From Eumeta japonica (taxonomy: Eukaryota; Arthropoda; Insecta; Lepidoptera; Psychidae): a stretch of 64,000 nt of DNA. Made by a program: the position numbers and the translations under genes. The notes under the pieces were generated by a model. The model did no database searches. It had not been told where the DNA came from and saw nothing but the letters and a program-made list of their open reading frames with translations. Below are positions 1 through 11,811 of this stretch, piece by piece. The first letter of the stretch is position 1. Each line of letters begins with the position of its first letter. The DNA is taken from positions 17,315 to 81,314 of the forward strand of contig BGZK01002076.1 of NCBI GenBank assembly GCA_005406025.1, given 5' to 3'.

Positions 1-280
1 CAAAGAATCTCGCACTGAATTTCATATTAACAAAATTTTATTTTTACCTTTACATACATACGTATTTATATACAAATATACATACAATAACTTGTACATT
101 TGCAAGCTATGCACTAATTCTCTAGTGCTGCGCGCGCAGCGACCGATCATAGTTGAGTGGGAGAGACGCAAGGCATTCGGCGGGCCTCTCTCGTTCGGTG
201 ACTCATCGTTACGTTACCGAGCGTTACACTTTTCAAAGTGACTCCCAGCCGCAACCTAATTTAAGACGTTGTCACGTCAA
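1..280 (+). mobile_element. 475-bp element, copy A (left part cut by window edge)
   Basis: From the first base to the terminal ...GACGTTGTCACGTCAA at 280, this matches the right 60% of two other copies (1292-1765 and 14705-15182). It differs mainly by short deletions of two or three bases and has no recognisable protein. It is the same family in the same orientation. Confidence 0.85.
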
Positions 281-1291
281 AAATCGAACAGTTAAAGTAG
301 AATTTGGGCTGTTTTTCTTCGACTATGTCATTCGTGAACGGGTTATGAGGTTTTCTTTGACACTAAAAAATTAAAAAAAAAAAAGCGCGAAAGGCCGAGG
401 TCAAGTACGAAATAAAGAGAGATGGATATAATTTTCAGTCGTTCCGATCGCGTTACGCAAATCCGCCATTGTCGCGGCGCGCGCGCGTGCGACGCCAACG
501 CTAATTGTTCGTGTCGGTATCGGCCCGAAAATAGTTTTTTTTTTTTTTAATAAACAAAATAAGTTTAGTAGAAACGAACGATATATCCGTGCGAGTCGAA
601 ATGGGGAGATAAGAGTGGTCTTATGTCAGACTTCGCAGAGATGCGACTCGCGGTGTCAGAGTTCATTGTTTACGGTGGATTCATGGAAAATTTGTTAATG
701 GCATGCAAATATTGCGCCTGGATAGCTAATCAAATTCGAGACCCTATACGTTTGCGGGACACTGACTTGACTCGTTTCGATGTCCATACGCGAAGACTAC
801 GGAAAGTCGCGAAAATGCAGGTGTTTTGAAATCGCTATTATTTTCTGAAATATTGAAGATATTTAGAACGCGAAAACTATATTTTTTTAAAGGGCCTGAG
901 GTATATTTTAGTACGACGATATATGACAATTTGATAATCAAAACAATTCAGAAAAAATGACGCCAAAACAAGAGTGTAGAATTTGGATACGTTTTTGGAG
1001 GGAAATCGTTGTGACATTTAAAATTAATAAAACTAAGTAACCTAATGAAAAACACAATTAAGAATTTGATTATATTTCCTACCAAACGAATAAATAGTTT
1101 TTGTGGAGAAAAAGACAAAGGATCATGAATTTTGGCTTTATGTTAAAATTTAAGGAATTAAAATTCACGTAATATTAAAAACCAAAAGCGCGCAACTCAC
1201 CCGTTGAGGGTACCGTACAAATTTAATTAAAAACATACGGCCTTCAGATTTCCTCTGCTTTACAAATTAGTAAAAGTTTAAAAAATACTAC
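281..1291. other. Stretch without recognised features
   Basis: AT-rich, with poly-T and poly-A runs. The 68-codon plus frame at 623-829 has no motif. Confidence 0.6.
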
Positions 1292-1765
1292 AAAAAAATT
1301 TGGTTGCCTGTAAAGTCGGTATACGGGCGAAAGTTTTACGTGACAACGACTTTGAATGGTAAAATCATTTTAATGTGAATATTCATTCGTATAGTAGGAA
1401 GAAGGATGAAATAATAGTAACAATTTAAAACATTTATTTATACAAAGAATTATATTTAAAACATTAATTTATACAAAGAATCTCGCACTGAATTTCATAT
1501 TAACAAAATTTTATTTTTACCTTTACACATACATACGTATTTATATACAAATATACATACAATAACTTGCAATACATTTGCAAGCTATGCACTAATTCTC
1601 TAGTGCTGCGCGCGCGGCAGACCGATCATAGTTGAGTGGGAGAGAGACGCAAGGCATTCGGCGGGCCTCTCTCTCGTTCGGTGACTCATCGTTACGTTAC
1701 CGAGCGTTACACTTTTTCATAAGTGACTCCCAGCCGCAACCTAATTTAAGACGTTGTCACGTCAA
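1292..1765 (+). mobile_element. 475-bp element, copy B
   Basis: This complete copy starts with an A-run and TTTGGTTGCCTGTAAAG and ends at GACGTTGTCACGTCAA. The end is the inverse of an internal ACGTGACAACG about 45 bp from the left end, so the inverted repeats are subterminal on the left and terminal on the right. It includes a duplicated 'ttatacaaagaat' motif and a GC-rich block in its right third. By eye it is identical to copy C except for one 3-bp length difference. It is non-coding and presumably mobilised by another element's enzyme. The superfamily is not determined. Confidence 0.85.
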
Positions 1766-3287
1766 AAGATCTGGTATCCCATACAATTATGACCGCGCAT
1801 GCCGCTGTTTAACCTCGATGATTGATTACGTGTTTTAAAAAATAAAGTCTGTATTTTTTTATGATTCAATTACAAATCTATGATTTTCAGATTTTTTCCT
1901 ACGTTTGTAGTATAAGACGGTATTACTTGCCAAATTTCATAATTCTAGATCAACGGAAAATACCCTATAAATTTTGATTCCCTTGAAAGTGTTAAAATAT
2001 ATGTTTTTTTTGCGGCATAAGCTGCCGTATCTTTTTTTTTACGTTAACTTAGAAATTTGATATTTTTATTTCAAGGGACTATAGAGACTCGAGTATACGG
2101 TTTTAATTTCAACTGGATACTAGGTACCGCTAATAATTGATGTGTCAAACATTCGAGCTGGAGGAGTTGCCATTTACAAAAATATGGACGATATAACTGA
2201 CATAATTACACCGAATATTGATATTATATGTATAAATTTTTTTATATTGATTTAATGTAAGACGGGCGGAATTAGAAAGTTCACCAGCGACATCAGCCGG
2301 CGAGTTTTTTGTAGCTGAAAGTAAAACGTACGATGGCAAACAAAACAACGTTTACATATACCAATTTTTCGCTTAATAATTGTTACAATTTCAAATAAAA
2401 AGATAAACTGACATCGCACTTTGTATAGGAAAACAAAATATGGATCAATTTAATTTTTCAAATTTAAATTAAACTTTATCGACCATATTGGCTATCCCAC
2501 TTCAGTCCTTTTAATATAATTAATTATTTGCGTGGAATTAAAAAACACTTTTTAATTACGCCCCAAAAAAGTATGACTTGTCACGCGCTTACATAAGTAC
2601 ACGCACCTTTTTTTTACCATTAATTAGTTTATATTCGAGTATACTAAAAAAAAAGAAGGCGGTGCGTGTAGGCCCTAAGGCGCGGACGGAGTTTACTTAT
2701 CAGGAACAATTCCTTGGAATGTCTACAACAAGCATACGGGGTAAATAAACGAATCCCTTATAATAGCACGGCATGTATATTTTTTTATATTGATTTAATA
2801 AAATAATTATATTACGTAACAAAACTTGGTCTCCAAAATTCGACACTAAATTATTGGTAGGAACGGCAATAACACTTAACACTCTAAAAATAGAATATTA
2901 AACTTATCTGCGTTCAAAAAAATCACCTATAAATCGTTAATTGCAGAAAAATATATTAGCTCAGTGCGAGATGTACGAATATGGCGCGCGTAGGGGCAAC
3001 ACAACGACTTCACTTCGTGTCAACTCTCGACTTCGCTCCCCATCCAATTTGCGCAGCGCGCAGGCTGTACATGAAAATCGATACTGAGGAGTAAACTCCA
3101 AAATTTAACAACGACACCACGTCGCCACGACAGTCGAGGGAATATAAAACTACTACAATGGCAAAGTTACAAATCTCCCACATCCCACGATTGGGATTTT
3201 AATAGGTTACGAGTGCGCGCGCGCGTTGTTTATAAACACCTGTGCATTAATCGATGTGATAACTAAAAAAAAACAATAATAATAAAG
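1766..3287. other. Stretch without recognised genes
   Basis: A short word, atttttttatattgatttaa, occurs twice (about 2235 and 2779), so a diverged repeat is possible. Nothing else is supported. Confidence 0.55.
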
Positions 3288-3299
3288 ACACGTCAATAG

Positions 3300-3540
3300 A
3301 CGTGTCAATACGTATTGACACGTTTCGCGCGGCGTAAACAAACCGTGAGCCGGGCCGTCCAGCTCTCGGTGTGAGCCCGCCCGGCTGCGTGCAGCGCCGG
3401 CTAGCTATTCGGTTCGGTCAACGACGCTAGCGCATTCCTCGGCGAGCAGTCATCGCTAGGCGGACTTTGCATGGGTAAAGAAACGGGGCAGGAGCGAATC
3501 CCGTTCGCGGGTTTTGGTTCCGTGTCGCGTTACACGTTTC
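3300..3540. promoter_or_regulatory. GC-rich patch with a perfect 24-bp palindrome
   Basis: ACGTGTCAATAC followed by its exact inverse (3300-3323) opens a CpG-rich block. An extra acacgtcaatag lies just upstream. An ATG followed by a donor-like GGTAAAG stands at 3470-3476. It could be a promoter or 5' exon, but no open frame or transcript evidence supports this. Confidence 0.25.
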
Positions 3541-3708
3541 TAAGGATGGGCATAAAGATATTATACCGTGTATTTATATCGACACGAATTCCGCTACGAG
3601 ATGAAAGGTATTTTTAGAAATAGTCGAACATAAATGCACACGAGAGTTTGAAGAATTTGATGAAATAAAGCTGAGCAGAGTAGCTTTGCACGGTATTGCT
3701 TTTATACT

Positions 3709-3899
3709 TTTCAAAAAAAAAAGGATAAAACAATTTGTATAAAGCTTTCAATAATTTGATATACACTTATTTTGCCATAACTATTCTTCATAATTTCTAC
3801 CATTTCAAAAAAAAAAAGAGGGTAAAACAATTTGTCTGAAGCACTCAATAATTCGATATATACCTATTTCGCCATAACTATGCTTTATGATTTCAGGCC
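3709..3899 (+). repeat. Tandem duplication, period about 97 bp
   Basis: Two head-to-tail copies (3709-3804 and 3805-3899) each start with an A-run after 'ttc'. They share taaaacaatttgt, caataatt(t/c)gatata and gccataacta in register, with about 20% divergence. Confidence 0.8.
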
Positions 3900-3944
3900 T
3901 TTGAACTTATAGTAATTCTCGATATCGTCTGAAAAAATAACTTT

Positions 3945-4095
3945 TAAACGGCTTAAAAATATTTCAATTTTTAAACCGTTCTCATTTGATTTTTTAATTC
4001 ATCTAAGTACATTCCTTATAGAAGACATGGAAGGCAAATTTTATTTTAAAAGTGATTATTTGTTAAAAATCAGTTCAAAAAGAGATGGTGGAAGA
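3945..4095. repeat. Diverged relative of the 56.3-kb foldback family
   Basis: aaggcaaattttattttaaa, tgattatttgttaaaaatca and gagatggtggaagagat parallel the right half of the element at 56.3-56.4 kb. Just upstream, AAACGGCTTAAAAAT and its near-inverse ATTTTTAAACCGTT form a hairpin. Confidence 0.55.
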
Positions 4096-4230
4096 GATCC
4101 TTAACATGTAAACACTGAACGTGCCCGGATCAAGAGCCAGGACGTGGCGCTGTGGCCAACTCTTATAGGACTTCAGCGGTCCGCAAGTGGACCTTTAGAG
4201 ACACAAAAATCTAGATATTACGCTAGATTT

Positions 4231-4820
4231 TTACGTCTCCACCACGACGATCGTGAATCTCGTCTTCCTAGATGAACGAACTGGGGGAAAAAAAAAACAC
4301 CTTACCGGAATAAACATGTACGAGTACCCATTCGGTTTTCCTAACTTCGACACGGAACACTGGCGAGCTGTTCGGTATATGTGTAGTTGTTTGTACCGGC
4401 GACATCCGGTAGAAATACAAAAACAAGGCGCCGCCGATGTTACGGTATATTTTTTTTTAGACGTGCTCGTTGAACAACCTCGTGGTAATCGATGCATCGG
4501 GTTCGTTCGGGCGTAGCTACGTCCTGAGCGTATCGATACGGAACACATTCTACGACTCAAAAGGACACCTGCTGCTTCGAGGAAGCTCTTCAGTCTCGAG
4601 CGTGATGAGTTTGAGGAACGTTTGCGTGGCCGAGTCGACGGCGAAGGGTCCGTCTGGTGACTTTTTCGACGCGACGATACAGTTTAGTCGCTTGTTATCG
4701 GCCGCCGCTCGTCGTGAACGGCGAAACGATTCGATCGGTATCGTTGTGAACGAAAATTTACGAGGACCGAGGGCGCGCGCGCAACGCGTCTCTCACTCCG
4801 TGGTGATTTCGACGTCATAA
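4231..4820. other. GC-richer stretch with overlapping unrecognised ORFs
   Basis: Frames of 109 codons (minus, 4560-4231) and 116 codons (plus, 4470-4820) overlap. The plus frame follows a polypyrimidine-AG (ttttttttag at 4451-4460) and is rich in CpG. No start codon, domain or donor is convincing, so I do not call it a gene. Confidence 0.3.
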
Positions 4821-5999
4821 TAATGCCGATTGTTCCTTTTTACAGAATTGGTTTGCTGGCGTGACAGTCCGGTTTTCGTGATGGCAACTCCACGGAAACT
4901 TTAGCGAAACGAAGTCAATCGTCAAACGAATCCTTGGCTATTGCAGATTAGAAAAATAATATTTACCGAAGTGCACGTCTAAATAATATCCAAAGTAGTC
5001 ATCAAGGTAAAGTTAATTAGCTGAGATTCGATAGAACATTCTTCAAATATCTTGAGGCATTATAAATAGGAAATTTCGATAAAACGTACCTATCATTACA
5101 TTCATACTAGCACACTTTTAAGAAACAGAAAGGAAAATTAATGCAAAACACAACAGACATCCGACGATACGATACAGTCGTCCTATCTGTCACTACCGTT
5201 CGATGAATTGCGCTAATATTAAAAGAAGGGCCAAAGCGCCGGGCACGTCCGCGAACCAAAGACGGCCAGCCCACGTCACGACACTTAAGCCCTTAACAGA
5301 ACACTACCGAATACGCACCGAACGCATTGCATTGCTTATTTTGATTATCTAGTCGATATGCATTTTGTATGCACAAATATACAAATAACCTTTTTGAATA
5401 TTGATATATAATATTTTACCGGTTTTAGTCGTTAAAATATTACACATCCAATTCTTCTAGTTTCTTCTAGAGTAACGTGAAGCAAACGTCTAGTAAGTCT
5501 CCGAAAATACAAGTACGTAGTCATTCTAGGCGAGACCATCGAATCGAAAGCTTTCCTAGCAAAAAAAAAAAAGAAAATATCAAATAAAAAAAAATTAATT
5601 AAAACTTAACAGCTCGAGCCGAGCATACTTACCGAATCGAAAATGAAACAACAAAACATCGCTGTATACTGGTGCAAAACAAAACACGATCAACGACTGT
5701 TGCAGAGAAAGCGGCCGTCGGCTAAAGCGAGAGGATTATCTTAAGCGCTCTCAAACAATACAGCGCACTAACTTTCAAGTTGTAGTTTACCCACGGCGTA
5801 ATTGAATAATTATGTTGTTGACGCGAGCCTAATTGACCGGCGGCGCGGACGTGTCGAGTCACGTAAATATTAAGAGACTGCACGAGGTCGGGTCGAAGCA
5901 AATGCGAATCGCAAGGAGAGAAGAACAGCTTCGGTGACCTGCCGACGTCGATGATAGGAGTACGACACATAGCCGTGGTAGGTATTGATGAAGGGCGTA

Positions 6000-6180
6000 T
6001 ATGCATCTTCTTCTCTTTAGGGCTTTCAAGCCTCAAACGCGCCTGCGGGCGATCGCCGTCGCCCATGGGCATCCGCGACGCCAGAGGGGCGACTGGCGCG
6101 TTGCCGGCCTTTAAAAAGAATGCCTCTTATTGAAAATCCCCCTGTCGTAGTTGATAGGGAACACCGCTAATGGTGGGTCA
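6000..6180 (+). repeat. Lepidopteran SINE-like repeat ('ccgcccatgga' core), fragment
   Basis: Core words gcccatgggcatccgcgacg, ccagaggggcgac and gcgttgccggcctt recur in six other places in the window on both strands. This is the common dispersed lepidopteran unit with GATCACCGCCGCCCATGGAC-type consensus. The formal family name was not verified. Confidence 0.7.
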
Positions 6181-6769
6181 CTCCAAATATATACCGTACG
6201 TGGCAGACGATTGCGCATGAAGCGTATAAGCTATTCCGAAACCGTCATAATAAATATATTAAATATTAACAAAATCTTAAAAAGTAAAGTCGTAACCTAT
6301 TAAAAATTTATCTATTAACTTTTATAATATATATATCCCATTTGTTTTAAATCATCAATTACTTATTACCATTTTAGAAGCAGCTTCCGTTTAAGAGCAA
6401 ATAAAGTCAAATTTAATATGAACAGAGGCGAATTGAAATAAAAGCCAAATCCTGAGCTTTGGAACTTCAACGTCCCGACTCGTTTGACTCGAGGTAACTT
6501 ACTTAATTCAATATTACCGTTTCATTGGAACGAGCGGCGAATTCCAGCCGGCATCGATTCACTCGCAAATATTGACTCGCGAAATTTCATTGAAATCCGA
6601 AATACGCTGTAAAATAATAATTTTTAAGAGCAAATAGAAATATAATGTACACGTGGTTTCGTTCCTAAACTTCGAAGAGCTTATTTATGTAAGGTTTTAT
6701 TAAGTTCATAATTAGTCTCGTAGAGGATATGAAGTTCTAACACGAGAAAACAAAATAATAAAATATTGG

Positions 6770-6910
6770 TGAGGGTCAAGTGGTTAAGAACCTCGTTTTG
6801 GAACCAAAAGTTAACGGGTTCGAATCTGACGGCAATCGAATCGATCACACGGCTTTAAGCTTATAAAACCTGTCGCTTTGAAGAACTACCGGCCCCCGGC
6901 AATATTTTAA
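6770..6910 (+). repeat. tRNA-derived SINE, plus orientation
   Basis: An A-box-like gtcaagtggttaag and a B-box ggttcgaatc lie about 40 bp apart, as in an internal RNA polymerase III promoter. The tail runs to ggcccccggc. No cloverleaf forms, so it is not a tRNA gene. Confidence 0.65.
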
Positions 6911-7009
6911 GGCCCGAACTTGCATCAAACTAAAATAAAAAGATTGTGGGAGGGTATGGTTCTACGGAAATGTACACAATAAAACTGCGTATGAAGTTGT
7001 TTTATTTCT

Positions 7010-7330
7010 TTGTACGCTCACGCTTATTTGCCACAGGGATAGGCAGGGATCACGGATTTCCCCACGGATCTTTGAATATCTACCTTGCTTCATATCCATC
7101 AATCGTTTCATGCAAGCTCGTCGGCTTCGGGTGCTTAAAATTTGGTCTGTATGGAATTTTCCAGGGTGACCTTCGGCGATTACTCCACCACACACTCCTT
7201 TGTTCTGTCATTCTACTTTCATTCGTCCCTTCCAGATAGCCAACATATGTCCACCGCGACATACCTTTTCCCACTCCATTCACTACATCTTCTCTCAAAC
7301 CGCACCGCTCGCTATCGCCACCGTCCCTAC
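7010..7330 (-). pseudogene. Endonuclease/reverse-transcriptase C-terminal tail remnant
   Basis: On the minus strand, pieces in several frames read DVVNGVGKGMSRW, NESRMTEQ, then ILSTRSRRACMKRLMDM. These match the degenerate C-terminal repeat annotated as endonuclease-reverse transcriptase in many lepidopteran genomes (GMLRW...NESRLTKQ...KGQILSTRNRRACMKRLMDV). Frameshifts and the short length show it is dead. Confidence 0.65.
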
Positions 7331-7829
7331 CTATCCCTATCTTTCAAGGGCACTTCACACGCACTATGCAGGGACAGGCATCTCCGCAGCACGGAGTCGT
7401 TTACGTTCCGTAATACCTATAAAGGCCTCAGAAGGCATAAACGTAAAAGGTTAGCGAACGGCGAGTCGAAGAAGAAAACATCTCTCGTCGCATGCGAGTC
7501 CGTTTATCGGTGAATCAACAAAGACGCATTCGAATTACCGACATTATTATGGAATGTGTCACGGTCGTGCCGAGATCGGCCGCCGGCCGCGGTCGCCGAC
7601 CCCGAGACAATAACTCATAGAGGAGCGTTCATTTTTATTCGAACGCATCGGTTCCGCCGGGTGTAATTATTGACTACCAACATACTACGGACGCATAAGA
7701 GCTGTGCACTTGCATCGTTCTGTCATGTCATGTCTAGCCATGTTGCGGTGCATTTAGCTGCGAGCACGAGAGTGGGCCGACTCGGCCGATGAGATGCCAC
7801 GCTCTCACAGAATGCAGACGTGAAGTGAT

Positions 7830-8040
7830 AGTTTTCGCAGTTTCGTATCATTCAGAGAATGAGAGCTACGGTGGCCCACTCCTCCTCCATCGTCCCATTC
7901 CCCTTACGTCAGATATTCTATTTCTATTCAAGAAGCTAGCAAAGACTGGCGATCGGTGGCTCCTCGGGGTTGCGAATGTCCATGGGCGGCGAATATCACC
8001 CTACTTTTTGGTGGTTCGCACACTCATTTGCTCCTGAAAA
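7830..8040 (-). repeat. Lepidopteran SINE-like repeat, minus orientation
   Basis: The reverse complement carries cgccgcccatggacattcgc, aaccccgaggagccaccgat and a gaatgggacgatggaggagg stretch, the same family as the copies at 16.9, 19.1 and 54.3 kb. Open frames here are by-products. Confidence 0.75.
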
Positions 8041-8082
8041 CTAGCATGATAAAAAGGGTTCTGTAAGTACACACATCACACG

Positions 8083-8139
8083 CTACCTACTCTTGAAAAA
8101 CATCACGAGAAACGTGTGAGGTTTTTCAAAAGTAGGTAG
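8083..8139. repeat. Hairpin, 19-nt arms
   Basis: CTACCTACTCTTGAAAAAC (8083-8101) and GTTTTTCAAAAGTAGGTAG (8121-8139) pair with one mismatch. Outer AAGTAC words (8065, 8150) suggest a small foldback element abutting the SINE at 7.83-8.04 kb. Confidence 0.75.
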
Positions 8140-9950
8140 GGGTGACCTGAGTACTTAAACTAGGCATTCTAAGGTTCAGTTAAGTACTTTAAAGAACGAT
8201 AATTGGACAAAATACAACTACAGGTGTTTTTGAACGATACATCTATGAATCGATGCATTAAAGCTATGAAATACCATTTATTTCTTCGTGAAACGATCGG
8301 GCGATATTTGGAATAATGATAATATCGTCTGGACGTTGTTTTATTTCGCCATCGGTTAAATATTAATTCTTAAATAAAAAGAATTTGTCATTATGGGCTT
8401 TTTGAACGTTAAACACCAATCAAACAACGTAATTATTTATATAGCAAAAAAAAAAATAAAACATTTTTGAAACGATTTTTTTTTACAAGAGTACACCGTA
8501 AACATTGAAATAAATTATAATAACCTACATCGAACCGGGCGTCATTCGGTGTGGTTATTGTTTGCCAGGAGTTACTCTATCATCAGACAATTTGAAAATT
8601 TCAATTGTCTAGCTTTAAATGGGATAGAAACATGCTGACAGAAGGATGTAACGAAAGGATATCATAAGTTCAATGATGCTAATCCTCTTTGTAGTCCTCA
8701 AGCACGGAGTTGCAAGAGTGGATCTAAGAAAAATATAAGTTACTGAAGCTATTTTAAGGCTAGTGACACTAGGCAGCGTTAGAGTTTAAGAGGGAAGGGA
8801 CGCGCGTCTCTTTGCTAGAATAGAGTTGACCGACATACGACAATGCCAATAGACATTATTATTTTTATAAATCCCCAAATATGCCGGTTAATTTAAGAGC
8901 CGTATAACTACGGTGACATTGCGAAACAAAATATGAATTAAGAAGTTTCAAAAATCCAAGAACGCAATAATTCTACGATTTTATCTGTTACTTATGCATA
9001 AAATGAGGTTTTATAAATATTAAAATGTGTGCATCTATTTTGTTATGAATCTTCATTCTAATATTTTGAAGATTATACTTTAACTGATAAATGGTGACAC
9101 AACAGCCATTGCGCCCGAAGGGGCAGAGGTTTTGATGCGATTATTGCTGTTGTGTAGTCTAGTGTCCAAAGAAAAATACACGAGCTACAGCGTTATGTTG
9201 CAACCGCTACTAGATAGGGTTGCGCCGTGTCATAAAACCGTTTGCAAAACGCCGACTCACACGCGCGGTTAAGGGCCGATTTAGATACGTGGAGAGCGAA
9301 GGCGAAATCTTTTATCGTTCTGTTATTTATCTAGTGAACGTGAAAAAAAAATCAGCTTAGAAATCGTCAGCACCGCGTCCGCCACCCGTGTAAATCGGCA
9401 TTATAATAAGAAGTTGCTGCGCGCGCGCCGGTATTGTTGCCCAACGGCTCGCATTGTCTGATCGCGCAAGGCTGACACACTCCGGCGCACTGGCGGGAGG
9501 CCACCGGACCGCTCTTGGGCACTCTTTAGATGGAACTATTTCAGCTAAACGACAAGGGGCCGCCCGGATATTACGCAAGCGCACTTTAAAGGAGCGAGAG
9601 AACCAGGGAACGAGATTCTTTTTGGAACAAAATTATAACAATCTTGTACCTGTGTACATCGTTAGGTAACTCTTAAAGACATTTTATTTAATATAAAATT
9701 GGAAATTAACTAAAGATACAACAGATATATGTATATAATATTTCTTAATTTCCATCCCTAAGTGGATGAAAAATATAGAAAAAAATAAGTATAAGACATC
9801 TTCATCAAGCATATTAATAAATATATATATAATGTTAATAAAAAATAGATTTAACCAACGATGTTGAAATATTTTGATGTGAAACATCTATACGCGCGTT
9901 GGACTGGGGTACCAGTGGGGTACCGGGGTAACCAAGACGTCTTAAAATTC

Positions 9951-10080
9951 AGGAGAAGCTTGGTTTTGGCCTAGTCTGCGCCTAGCGCTGTGCGCAAGTA
10001 GAGGGGATAGCGCGGTGGCATGAGGCAATACCATGCGTCTCACACTTAGGAGACGCTTAGTTTTGACCTATGCCGTGTGC
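9951..10080 (+). repeat. Imperfect 30-bp direct repeat
   Basis: aggagaagcttggttttggc (9951) and aggagacgcttagttttgac (10048) recur 97 bp apart with similar following bases (ctagtctgcgc, ctatgccgtgtgc). Origin unknown. Confidence 0.5.
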
Positions 10081-10559
10081 GTCTGATCGTGTATTTCCTC
10101 CTGTTATGAAGGTTTTTATAACAATGAATTGGTGATTCATATTTTGAAATTTCGTCATTGTTTAAAAGTTTCCAAAATGAGTAATAATTAATATTACATC
10201 CAAAATGTACGTTTCATATTTTAGCTATCATCGACCAATTGTAACTTTCAAAGAATTGAAGGATTAATCTACGAGAGACAAATTATCATCGTTCAGCTGC
10301 GTTCGTCATCGGCCAAGTGTCACACCCATCATTGATAATCTTCAGATTCGAACAACTGAATACTAAACAGCGCGTTACGCACGTCCAAGTACAGCATTGA
10401 CAAAGCGAAAAGATCGAATCGCTTTTGAATAGAAACGACATCCGTTCAACGCGCAGAGCGGATAATGTACTACTTACTATCGACTACAACCTATTCATCT
10501 TTATGAAACATTCCATACAGTGGCGCCGTTGCAAAAAAATAAAATAAAATAAATAAAAC

Positions 10560-10740
10560 ACATCCCGACCGCTTTGCGTACACGCACGCGTTCGTTATCT
10601 CGCCGCACCGCAAGCGAACTTGGGGCGGGCGACCGCTAAACCTTATCGCTTTTGATTAGCGGGGCGGGGCGATAGCGGAGCATCGGCGATCGCGAATGCG
10701 AGAATTCGTCCGTGCGCGGAGACGACCCGAGCCCGTTGGT
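10560..10740. promoter_or_regulatory. CpG-rich patch, possible regulatory element
   Basis: ttgattagcggggcggggcg and neighbouring GC boxes stand out from the AT-rich intron. CGCTNNTGATTAGCG is near-palindromic. No gene follows. Confidence 0.25.
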
Positions 10741-11779
10741 ATTTTTAAGGCTTCGTGTTGTGAGGCGGTATAGGGTCAGGATCGGGAAGTTTACGGTGAG
10801 GCTGCGTAGGCCGTCTGTCTGTCACAGCATCGCTATCCATTAAAAATTCGGTATAGTTCAAAAAGGCTTCGACCGTGCCGTTTCGCAACGAAAGAACGTC
10901 AGTTTTTTTTTTAATGATAGTTATTACAATATTCATATAAGCGATTTTTATTCTCCTAGGGCATAGGGTCTATATTATATATCTACATTTGATTTGTGTT
11001 TTGTGTTAGTCATTTTATTTTCCGTTCTCATATATTATTTTGTAAGTTTGCAAGTCGAACAACTATTTAAAATACAAATCGGTTTCCTAGTCTGCTCTAA
11101 CTTGTGTACAAAAATAAGTTTTTTGTTAATTTTTTCTTTAATTGTCATACGACACGGGACCGTTGGTATAGGTACTAATTTGATTCTCACTAGTTTTTTT
11201 AATAACGATTTTATTTTAAATTTCAACTACAACTAAAAGAACTAATACAAATGTAAATAATAAAAAATCAATCTTCTACAATTTCAGACGTAAAGTAATT
11301 CATAAAAAATAAAACACGTCTTGAAATAAATGAATCACCGTATAACCTTTCACATTCATAATGTTTGCTTGGAAAAAATTGTCTGCCAACCGTGCAGGAA
11401 CCCCTTTTTAACCCCCCAACGCGACGTAAACCGCGAAACATTACAGCGATAGTAAAAAAATAAATAAATATCTACACGAAAAGCCTATCTAGGTAGTTTT
11501 CCGGTGCAGAAACAAAAAGACCTAGGCATCGACAACAACGGCAGCGGCCTGCGTCGAAGGGGTACACGCACCGCATTCACGTGAATGAAATGAGGTAAGT
11601 CAAACGAACGACGGCTCGAGTTTGTTTTTGAGATACACCGACCTCGCGCGACCCCGTTTAGGTATCCTCGAGCAGGCACCTACCTACCTTTAACCCGTCC
11701 ACGTTTAACGTTTACAGTAATGCTTTAATTCTGTACAGGAAAAAAATATATATATACATCCTTTCCCGCATGAACGCGT

Positions 11780-11806
<27 letters not shown>
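11780..11806. repeat. (AC)n microsatellite
   Basis: About 13 uninterrupted AC units. Confidence 0.95.

Positions 11807-11811
<5 letters not shown>

Noticed and set aside
6833..6843. tRNA-like B-box at 6.83 kb (also 19.02, 32.49, 58.80 kb)
   Set aside because: No cloverleaf or anticodon stem forms. These are internal promoters of SINEs or degenerate relatives, not tRNA genes.
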